From: Burkholderia metallica
Lineage (GTDB): Bacteria; Pseudomonadota; Gammaproteobacteria; Burkholderiales; Burkholderiaceae
Direction: 5' to 3'
DNA: 64,000 nucleotides
NCBI RefSeq assembly: GCF_902832845.1
Contig: NZ_CADFDB010000001.1
Location: 868,001 to 932,000, forward strand
Positions 35,849-42,009 of the stretch are shown piece by piece. How positions within the stretch are numbered: position 1 is the first letter of the stretch; each line of letters starts with the position of its first letter. The position numbers were made by a program, and so were the translations under genes. The notes below the pieces were generated by a model. It searched no databases. It saw only the letters and a program-made list of their open reading frames with translations, and was not told the DNA's origin.

Positions 35849-36340
35849 TCAACGATAGACGAGATCGGCGCGGCGGTTCTGCGCCCAGGATTCCTCGTCG
35901 TGGCCGAGCGCGACCGGCTTTTCCTTGCCGAGACTGACGGCTTCGAGTTGCGTGGCCTGCACGCCGAGCGTTTCGAGCGCGCTCATCACGGCTTGAGAGC
36001 GGCGTTGGCCGAGCGCGAGGTTGTATTCGGACGTGCCGCGTTCGTCGGTGTTGCCCTGGATGAGCACGTGCCGTGCCGGATGGCTGCGCAGGTAATCGGC
36101 ATGCGCCTGCAGCAGCGACTGGTATTCGGGCTTGACGGAGTACTGATCGAAATCGAAGTAGATGCTGCGCTTCGCGAGCGGGCTGTTCGGATTATTGAGG
36201 TCGTCGGCCGTCACCGTTGCGACGGCTTCGCTCGAGGGGGCCGGCGCCATGCCGGCATTCTCGGGCGTCTTGGCCGCGTGATGGCACCCGGCCAGCAGCA
36301 CGACGGTTGCGAGGGCCGCAATTCGGTTCATTTTGCTCAT
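35849..36340 (-). CDS. Pal/OmpA-family peptidoglycan-binding lipoprotein
   Basis: 163 residues: signal peptide with lipobox LLAGC, a short linker, and an OmpA C-terminal domain (about 55-160) with IYFDFDQYSVKPEY, the peptidoglycan-binding pattern IQGNTDERGTSEYNLALGQRRSQAV and a terminal NRRADLVYR. It anchors the outer membrane to the cell wall. It resembles Pal of the Tol-Pal system, but no tol genes or ybgF are adjacent, so this is probably an extra copy. ATG 36340 has AGGAGA upstream. A candidate promoter is at 36521-36549. Confidence 0.88.
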   Translation of the reverse strand: MSKMNRIAALATVVLLAGCHHAAKTPENAGMAPAPSSEAVATVTADDLNNPNSPLAKRSIYFDFDQYSVKPEYQSLLQAHADYLRSHPARHVLIQGNTDERGTSEYNLALGQRRSQAVMSALETLGVQATQLEAVSLGKEKPVALGHDEESWAQNRRADLVYR

Positions 36341-36747
36341 CGTTCGTCTCCTGCGGTTGACTGCGTTGAACGCGCGGGGCGTGCGATCGGCACGTCCGTA
36401 TCCGGCCGCAACGGCGCGAAAGATCCGGTACGCACGACGTGAATCGTGTTCGTAAGCCGGTGGTGCGCCATATGAAAGAGTGTTGCGACCGGAGCGCCGA
36501 ATCACGGCGCCGCTGCAAACAGATTAGGAAAAATGTCACAGCGTGACCAGTTTCTCCGCATTTATTTGCGCCGATGCGACACCCCGGGCCGCATTCCTGC
36601 CGTCTTGCCGGGTGCCGCCATGGCGCCAGGGCCGCACACGGGCACGGCCCCGGCGGCGGGAGGCAGGACGATCGAGCCGTGCCCGAACGCAAGCCGCACG
36701 CGGTCGGCGCAACGGCGTAGCGCTGCGTCGCGGCGCGCGGCGGATCG
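36341..36747. other. Spacer upstream of the Pal-like gene, containing porin 3' end
   Basis: 407 bases. A possible promoter of the Pal-like gene (36549-36521, minus strand) and, nearer the porin stop, a GGGCCG/CGGCCC hairpin with a 10-base loop (36629-36650) that may end the porin transcript. No gene. Confidence 0.4.
36521..36549 (-). promoter_or_regulatory. Candidate sigma-70 promoter of the Pal-like gene
   Basis: On the minus strand TGGTCA (36549-36544) and TAATCT (36526-36521) are spaced by exactly 17 bases within an A+T-rich patch. Each hexamer is only a partial match, and the leader would be about 170 bases. Confidence 0.3.
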
Positions 36748-37944
36748 TCAGAACTTGTGCCGCAGCCCCAATGCGACGACGACCTGGTTGCTGTTCGCCG
36801 ACGGCGTCAGCGTCCACACGGTCGCGTTGAACGCGGGGTTGCCGTTGCCGCCGCTCACGCTCTGGTACACGCCTTCGAGATACGCATCGGTGCGCTTCGA
36901 CAGCGCATAGTCGGCCTGCGCGACGACCTGGTTCCACTTCGGGCGCGTCTGGCCGGTGCGCGTATCGAAGCGGCCCATCGTGTACGTGTAGGCAGCCGCG
37001 ACGCTCAACGCCCGCGTGACGAAGAAGCGCCCGTCGACCGAGAAGTTGTCGAACACCAGCGATTCGCCCTTCAGCGGCGCGATGCCGCCGCCCTGGAGCA
37101 CGCCCGTCACGCCGTCGGTGGCCGAGTGCGACCACGCGGCGCCGACCGAATGCGGCCCGAACGCATAACGGCCGGCCATCGCCCAGATCTGCTGGTTGCC
37201 GCCCGTGATCGTCGCCGAGCCGTCCACCGTGCTGAGTGCGCCGTTCGGGTTCGGCACGTTGCGGTCGCGGCTGATCTTCAGGTAGCCGGCGCCGAGCTTC
37301 AGCGGCCCGTTCGCGTACGACACGCCCGCGCTCCACGCCGCGTTGTTGGCGAACTGGCCGGCCGTGTTCGAGAAGCCGTACATCGCGCCGAACGTCAGCC
37401 CGCGATACGTCGGGCTCGTGTACTTCACCGCGTGGTTGATCCGGAGGTTGCGGTTCGAATCGTCGTTGTCGTACGGATGCACCGCGAGGTTGCCGCCCCA
37501 GCCGGGGCCGGACGCGCCGAGCGGCGTCACGAAATCGAGGATCAGGTCGTACTGGCGGCCGAACGTGATCGTGCCGGCCGTCTTCGAACTCAGCCCGATC
37601 CATGCCTGGCGGCCGAACATGTCGACGCCTTTCTGCGACAGCGCGCCGGTGGTGCCCGAAAACCCGTTTTCGAGCGTGAAGACCGCGGCCGTCCCGCCGC
37701 CGAGATCCTCGCGGCCGCGCAGCCCCCAGCGCGACGCGTTCAGCGCGCCGCTCGTCATCGCGACGGCGCCGCTGCCCGGCGAGCCGGCACCGTGCGTGCG
37801 CTGGTGGGACGCATAGGTGATAGACGTGTCGATCAGGCCGTACAGCGTCACGCTGCTTTGTGCGTGTGCGCTGGCCGCCGCAAGGGCGGTCAGGCAGGTG
37901 GCAATGGCGGTCCCCGCGAGTCGAGTGCTGGCGTGCTGGTTCAT
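36748..37944 (-). CDS. Gram-negative general porin
   Basis: 398 residues: signal peptide ending ASAHAQ, mature start SSVTLYGLIDTSITY (the classic SVTLYG of beta-proteobacterial porins), 16-strand barrel repeats such as SRWGLRGREDLGGGTAAVFTLENGF, the NGALSTVDGSATITG loop, and the C-terminal RHKF ending in phenylalanine needed for BAM insertion. It forms a trimeric diffusion channel in the outer membrane. ATG 37944 was used; an ATG five codons upstream (37959) is equally possible because neither has a strong ribosome site. Monocistronic. Confidence 0.93.
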   Translation of the reverse strand: MNQHASTRLAGTAIATCLTALAAASAHAQSSVTLYGLIDTSITYASHQRTHGAGSPGSGAVAMTSGALNASRWGLRGREDLGGGTAAVFTLENGFSGTTGALSQKGVDMFGRQAWIGLSSKTAGTITFGRQYDLILDFVTPLGASGPGWGGNLAVHPYDNDDSNRNLRINHAVKYTSPTYRGLTFGAMYGFSNTAGQFANNAAWSAGVSYANGPLKLGAGYLKISRDRNVPNPNGALSTVDGSATITGGNQQIWAMAGRYAFGPHSVGAAWSHSATDGVTGVLQGGGIAPLKGESLVFDNFSVDGRFFVTRALSVAAAYTYTMGRFDTRTGQTRPKWNQVVAQADYALSKRTDAYLEGVYQSVSGGNGNPAFNATVWTLTPSANSNQVVVALGLRHKF

Positions 37945-38545
37945 CTTGTAGGAATGCATAGGAGTTTTTATCGTTTTCCCGGCCCGGTGGCGGGCGGGTC
38001 GAGCGGCCATTATTGGAGATCGGGCGACGCGCGATTAAGGCGTTGCACAGGAAAGGTCCTCTGCGAAATCGCGCGGAATCGCGGCGAGGCGGACGCGGGT
38101 CGAGGTTCAGGCAGCGGCGCGGCGGCCGGCCGTCGACGGGCTCGGGCACGCGTGGCGACTCCGAGCCCATGGCCGACACGATCCGGTATTGCGATGCGAT
38201 GGTGCACGTGCCGGCGCTGTGGCACGACGTCGAGAATGATCAACCTGTTGTGCCGCGATGCCGTGCTGGTTCGACGGTATTCGACGTGTTCGACGCGGGG
38301 GCGGGCAGGGCGATCTCATCTCCGAGTCGCAGCCTTTTGGTCGCGACGAGCATGTGACGTTCGCTGCCGATCGCGCGATACCGCTCCCGCAGCCCTGTTT
38401 CGGGCCGTTAATCGGAGCAGTGGTGCCGCGGTTTGCGCCTCCGGACGCAGCCGCGCATCGATGCAAACAACGCGCGGCGGCAACAGCAGGATGCACGTAT
38501 GTGCCGAGGTGCGGGGCCGGCGCCTGAAACCCGGCCCCGCGCCCG
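37945..38545. other. 601-base region without a supported gene
   Basis: It lies between the porin start and the binding-protein stop. It holds the porin promoter (unresolved) and the terminator at 38511-38540. A 37-codon frame on the minus strand (38353-38240) has protein-like composition but no ribosome site and is not called. Confidence 0.4.
38511..38540 (-). terminator. Hairpin after the guanidine-locus binding-protein gene
   Basis: A perfect 10-bp inverted repeat GCGGGGCCGG with its complement and a 10-base loop, five bases past the stop codon of the binding-protein gene. No T run follows. Confidence 0.55.
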
Positions 38546-39568
38546 TCAATGCGGCGTCACCAGACGCGGATCGATATACGCGTCGACGTCCTGCGACTGC
38601 TTGTACACGCCGTTGCGCACGTTGAACGCATTCGCGTTGCGCGTCGAGCCGTAGATCGAATCGAGCCCGTCGCCCTTGCGGAACGCGCGCTTCGCGGCAG
38701 CCTCGTCGAGCAGGTGCGTGCCTTTCAGCAGCGGCAGGTATTGTTCCGGCGCGAGGCCGACGCGCGCCGACATGATCCGCACCGCGTCCGCCTGCGTCTT
38801 CGGGTCTCCGATGTACGCGACGCAGCGATACCAGACCTTGATTACCTTGGCCCAGTCGGCGCGGCGCGCGGCGAGGCTGGCGGGCGCGACCGTGATCGCG
38901 TCGTAGATCAGCCCCGGCGCATCCGCCGACGTGAAGATCGCGCGTGCGCCCGGCGCGCGCTTCAGCGCCTCGCCCGCATTCGGCTGCCAGGCCGCCACCG
39001 CGGCGATGTCGGTCGACGAACCGAGCACCTGCGGCAGTTCGTTGGTTTTCGCGTTCACGAGCGTCACGTCGCCGTCCTTCAGCCCGTGCTTCTGCAGCGC
39101 GGTTTCGAGCAGCAGATGATCGACGAGGCCGAGTTCGACGCCGACCTTCTTGCCCTTCAGCGCCTCGACGCTGCGCAGCGGCGGCTTCGCGACGATCATG
39201 TCGTTGCCGGCGGAGTAGTCGGTGAGCAGGATCATCACGTTCTTCGCGCCTGCCGCGCCCGTCACGAGCGCGTCGCCGTTCGTCGCCGCGACGGCGTCGA
39301 GCTTGCCCGCGGAAAACGCGTCGAGCGATGCCGAGTAATCGAACCATTCGAAATCGACGTCGACGCCGGCCTCCTTGAACCAGCCCTTGTCGAGCGCGAC
39401 CTGGAACGCGACCCAGCCGGGCCAGTCGCTGTAGCCGATCTTGAGCGGCGCTGCCGCGTGCGCGGCGGGTGTCGTGAGCAGCGTGGCGGCCGTGGCGGCC
39501 GCTCCCAATGCGTGGCGGACGGAACGGCGGGACAGCAGGCGGCGCAGCGCCGGGGCGGGACGGGTCAT
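38546..39568 (-). CDS. Substrate-binding protein of the guanidine-locus ABC transporter
   Basis: 340 residues, NMT1/SsuA-like periplasmic binding protein. Signal peptide about 1-38 (RRSVRHALGAAATAATLLTTPAAHA), then LKIGYSDWPGWVAFQVALDKGWFKEAGVDVDFEWF, DAVAATNGDAL and GKKVGVELGLVDHLL. It is the type linked to urea carboxylase/UAAP gene clusters. Its leader carries a guanidine-I riboswitch and sigma-54 promoter, so guanidine (or a close derivative) is the probable ligand. ATG 39568 has CTGGAG upstream; an in-frame ATG 44 codons earlier (39700), right after the aptamer, is discussed separately. Its permease and ATPase partners are on the opposite strand at 47583-49511. Confidence 0.88.
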   Translation of the reverse strand: MTRPAPALRRLLSRRSVRHALGAAATAATLLTTPAAHAAAPLKIGYSDWPGWVAFQVALDKGWFKEAGVDVDFEWFDYSASLDAFSAGKLDAVAATNGDALVTGAAGAKNVMILLTDYSAGNDMIVAKPPLRSVEALKGKKVGVELGLVDHLLLETALQKHGLKDGDVTLVNAKTNELPQVLGSSTDIAAVAAWQPNAGEALKRAPGARAIFTSADAPGLIYDAITVAPASLAARRADWAKVIKVWYRCVAYIGDPKTQADAVRIMSARVGLAPEQYLPLLKGTHLLDEAAAKRAFRKGDGLDSIYGSTRNANAFNVRNGVYKQSQDVDAYIDPRLVTPH

Positions 39569-39704
39569 CGTTTTCTCCAGGAGACCGGGATCGGGATCGT
39601 CGATACGGACCATGCCAGTGCACGGTCCGGCCGCGTGGCCGGTTCCTGCGGATGCGGAACGAACGAAGCGGCCACGGAGAGGCGCGACGGCCGTTGCCAT
39701 CGCC

Positions 39705-39832
39705 AATCTCCCGGGCTTTTGTCCCGCCGTGTAGCGTGTGCGCGTCCGGTCTCGCGACCGGACGAATCCGCGCCGGGCTGCTCTCGGACCAGACGTTCGA
39801 TGAACCGGAACCCTAGCACCCCTAAGATGCGA
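39705..39832 (-). ncRNA. Guanidine-I (ykkC) riboswitch, leftward
   Basis: Read on the minus strand it contains the three conserved blocks of the guanidine-I aptamer in order: CTAGGGTTCCGG (39816-39805), GGTCCGAGAGC (39790-39780) and CGGCGGGACAAAAGCCCGG plus GAGA (ending 39707). These match the ykkC consensus blocks. The aptamer binds guanidinium and turns expression on. It lies 137 bases before the binding-protein ATG. After it come a CCGGCC/GGCCGG hairpin and no obvious U-run terminator, so control may be on translation. Confidence 0.93.
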
Positions 39833-39860
39833 CGCCGCCGCACCTCTCGGCGTCATGTCG

Positions 39861-39876
39861 AGCGAGAAGCGTGCCA
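39861..39876 (-). promoter_or_regulatory. Sigma-54 promoter, leftward transcript
   Basis: TGGCACGCTTCTCGCT on the minus strand fits the sigma-54 -24/-12 consensus TGGCACG-N4-TTGC with one mismatch and the required GG-N10-GC spacing. The predicted start (39850) gives a transcript beginning CCGAGAGGTGCG, 18 bases before the riboswitch. Confidence 0.75.
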
Positions 39877-40089
39877 ACGGCACGCTGCGGGCGGCCTCAG
39901 CGGCGGCGCGATGCGCGCTGCAGTTCGATGAAGCGGGCGGAGAAGAGCGCGCTCAGCACGCGCCGGAGCAGGTCGAGCTTGTTCATGAGGTGGGCCGTAG
40001 CGAGTGAAGGTGCATGCATCCAGCAATGCGCATGCCATCGACGATCGCGCGGTGCGGGCGGACGCGACGCGCACTGCGTCGGTGCGGGG

Positions 40090-40106
40090 GCGCGTTTGCA
40101 TGGTGC
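40090..40106. promoter_or_regulatory. Possible NtrC enhancer site
   Basis: GCGCGTTTGCATGGTGC has a perfect right half (ATGGTGC) of the NtrC dyad GCACY-N5-RTGGTGC and a partial left half. It is about 134 bases before the rightward start site and about 250 before the leftward one, suitable for an enhancer serving both sigma-54 promoters. Confidence 0.4.
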
Positions 40107-40205
40107 GCGGCACGCCCGCCGCGAGGGCAGCCACCCGCATCCGGTGCAGTGCCTGTCGATGCGCGCATGCCGGAAAGCCGCGTGGCGCGGCGATTCCGCC
40201 ACCGC

Positions 40206-40221
40206 TGGCACGCAACTCGCT
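40206..40221 (+). promoter_or_regulatory. Sigma-54 promoter, rightward transcript
   Basis: TGGCACGCAACTCGCT matches the sigma-54 consensus with one mismatch and correct GG-N10-GC spacing. It differs from the leftward promoter at only two spacer bases. The predicted start 40232 gives CCGAGAGGTGCG as the first transcribed bases, identical to the leftward transcript. Confidence 0.75.
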
Positions 40222-40259
40222 TATTCGATGCCCGAGAGGTGCGAAGCAATTTGCATCAT

Positions 40260-40395
40260 CTTCAGGATCGCTAGGGTTCCGGTCGTGCGGCGTTCGCGCC
40301 GCGCGATGGCTGGTCCGAGAGCAATCCGGTCTTGTCCTTCTCCTCGAGTCGAGGAAACGGCGAGGCTCCACGGAGGGATAAAAGCCCGGGAGGTC
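40260..40395 (+). ncRNA. Guanidine-I (ykkC) riboswitch, rightward
   Basis: It contains the conserved aptamer blocks CTAGGGTTCCGG (40271-40282), GGTCCGAGAGC (40312-40322) and CGGAGGGATAAAAGCCCGG plus GAGG (40371-40393), in the order and spacing of the ykkC class I guanidine riboswitch. It precedes the carboxyguanidine deiminase/guanidine carboxylase operon, whose first ATG is at 40452. No terminator hairpin with a U run is visible downstream, so translational control is likely. Confidence 0.95.
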
Positions 40396-40398
40396 GCG

Positions 40399-40512
40399 AT
40401 GTCGTTCGGTCGCCCTCTCACGCCTTTCGTCCAACCGACCACGGAGCCGCCATGTCGCCGAGCCCCCAAGCCGTCCTTGCCCCGCCGCCACACGTCGTGT
40501 GGGAAACGCTGA
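40399..40512 (+). other. Possible 37-codon leader ORF at the riboswitch exit
   Basis: The 3' end of the aptamer, GGGAGG, stands five bases before an ATG (40399) that opens a 37-codon frame ending inside the next gene in another phase. The peptide (starts MSFGRPLTPFV) looks like no family. Translation of it would depend on the aptamer fold, so it may be part of the expression platform rather than a protein gene. Confidence 0.35.
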
Positions 40513-41207
40513 TTCCCGCCGGAACCCATTGGTCCGGCATCCTGCGCCGCGGTCTCGCGCTGCGCGTCGTCGATGTCGACGGCGGCGCCAACCTGTCCGC
40601 CGTGTTTCATCGCCAGGAAGACCCACTCGAACGCTACAACATGGCCGACACGCTGAAGGCGCAGCACACCGCGCATCTCACGCGCGGCCATGCGCTGTAC
40701 ACCGACATGGGGCGCGTGATCGCGTCGATCACGGCCGACACGCTCGGCTGGCACGACCCGCTCGGCGGCGTCGGCGATGCGCGGCTCTTCGCGCACAAGT
40801 ACGGCACCACGTCGTACCAGGCCGATCGCAACGCGATGATCCGCAACGGCCGCGACAGCCTCGTGCTCGAACTGGCGAAGTACGGGCTGTCGGCGCGCGA
40901 CCTCGTCGCGAACGTCAATTTCTTCAGCAAGCTCGACACGCGCGAAGACGGCGCGCTCGACTTCGTCACCGGACATTCGCCGGCCGGCAGCACCGTCGAC
41001 CTGCGCTTTGAAATGAACACGCTGGCGGCATTTTCGACGGCGCCGCATCCGCTCGATCCGCACCCGGACTACGCGCCGAAGGCCGTGAAGCTGATCGCGT
41101 ACCGCGCGTATCCGGCGGACGGCGCGGCACCGGAAGACGACCCGTGCCGCCGCGCGTGCGCCGAGAACGTGCGCGGCTTCGCCAACACCGATCGCCTGTT
41201 TGCGTAA
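40452..41207 (+). CDS. Urea-amidolyase-associated protein UAAP1; carboxyguanidine deiminase subunit
   Basis: A 251-residue DUF1989 (UAAP1) protein. Seen: [66 protein letters not shown]. Paired DUF1989 proteins next to a 'urea' carboxylase have been shown in other bacteria to form the carboxyguanidine deiminase CgdAB, which converts carboxyguanidine to allophanate and ammonia. The riboswitch immediately upstream supports that role here rather than a urea role. ATG 40452 has GGAG six bases before. It lies 11 bases before its partner subunit. The gene is first in a seven-gene operon. Confidence 0.9.
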   Translation: MSPSPQAVLAPPPHVVWETLIPAGTHWSGILRRGLALRVVDVDGGANLSAVFHRQEDPLERYNMADTLKAQHTAHLTRGHALYTDMGRVIASITADTLGWHDPLGGVGDARLFAHKYGTTSYQADRNAMIRNGRDSLVLELAKYGLSARDLVANVNFFSKLDTREDGALDFVTGHSPAGSTVDLRFEMNTLAAFSTAPHPLDPHPDYAPKAVKLIAYRAYPADGAAPEDDPCRRACAENVRGFANTDRLFA

Positions 41208-41218
41208 GGAGCCGAGCC

Positions 41219-41875
41219 ATGCCGATCATCGAAAGCCGCCTCGACCCGCGCGATGCGATCCACGACACGATTCTGAACGCGGGCGAACCGTGGCTGCACG
41301 ACCTGAAGCGCGGGCAGGTGTTCCGCATCCTCGACCTCGAAGGGAATCAGGCCGTCGACACGCTGTTCTACCGGTCCGACGACCCCGAGGAGCGTTACAG
41401 CGCGCAGGACACGATCCGCGCGCAGCGCAACCTGTACCTGAGCGCGGGCAGCGTGCTGCTGTCGAGCCGGGGCAACCCGATGGCGACGATCGTCGCCGAT
41501 ACCTGCGGCCGTCACGACACGCTCGGCGGCGCGTGCGCGGCCGAGAGCAACACCGTGCGCTATGCGCTCGACAAGCGGCACATGCACAACTGCCGCGACA
41601 GCTTCCTCAACGCGATCGCGCACTGCACGTGCGGCGCGGGCGCGCGGCTCACCAAGCGCGACCTCGTCGGCAACGTCAACTTCTTCATGAACGTGCCGGT
41701 CACGCCGCTCGGCGGGCTGACCTTCGAGGACGGCATTTCCGCACCGGGCAAGTACGTCGAGATGCGCACGGAGATGGACGTCACGGTGCTGATCTCGAAC
41801 TGCCCGCAGCTGAACAACCCGTGCAACGGGTACAACCCGACGCCGGTGCGCCTCACGATCTGGGAGGGCGAATGA
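41219..41875 (+). CDS. Urea-amidolyase-associated protein UAAP2; carboxyguanidine deiminase subunit
   Basis: A 218-residue DUF1989 (UAAP2) protein, paralogous to the preceding gene product: [79 protein letters not shown]. Conserved His, Asp and Cys residues in RHDTLGGAC and HNCRDSF could bind a metal or the substrate. It should act with UAAP1 on carboxyguanidine. AAGGAG precedes ATG 41219 by 8 bases. Its stop codon overlaps the start of a 45-residue ORF (ATGA). Confidence 0.9.
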   Translation: MPIIESRLDPRDAIHDTILNAGEPWLHDLKRGQVFRILDLEGNQAVDTLFYRSDDPEERYSAQDTIRAQRNLYLSAGSVLLSSRGNPMATIVADTCGRHDTLGGACAAESNTVRYALDKRHMHNCRDSFLNAIAHCTCGAGARLTKRDLVGNVNFFMNVPVTPLGGLTFEDGISAPGKYVEMRTEMDVTVLISNCPQLNNPCNGYNPTPVRLTIWEGE

Positions 41876-42009
41876 ACACGTTCCACGCTCGCTTGCTTTG
41901 CACGGAGCTGGCGTACGCGCTCAAGCGCGACGCCGGACCGACGACACGTTCGCGGCCCTCCACGGGGGCGATTGCCTGCACCGGGGCAGCCCGTCGGGAG
42001 GCAGCATGA
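41872..42009 (+). CDS. 45-residue ORF coupled to both neighbours
   Basis: The ATG (41872) overlaps the UAAP2 stop (ATGA) with GGGAGG five bases upstream, and the TGA (42007-42009) overlaps the carboxylase ATG (ATGA). The frame exactly fills the gap between two genes. The product is basic (starts [20 protein letters not shown]-terminal half rich in Ser, Thr, Arg, Ala) with two cysteines and no known motif. It could be a small accessory protein or a frame kept open to carry ribosomes to the carboxylase start by termination-reinitiation. Confidence 0.5.
   Translation: MNTFHARLLCTELAYALKRDAGPTTRSRPSTGAIACTGAARREAA

Noticed and set aside
36535-36547. GTCACAGCGTGAC considered as a CRP/FNR-type site
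   Set aside because: Arms of five bases with a 3-base centre do not fit the 6-base spacer of TGTGA-N6-TCACA or the FNR consensus.
38240-38353. 37-codon minus-strand frame starting MLVATKRLRLGDEI
   Set aside because: Reasonable composition but no ribosome site and no recognisable relative; could be a remnant.
40234-40243. GAGAGGTGCG, which resembles the opening of a lysine riboswitch
   Set aside because: Only about 30 bases separate it from the guanidine aptamer, too little for a lysine aptamer, and the other conserved blocks are missing.
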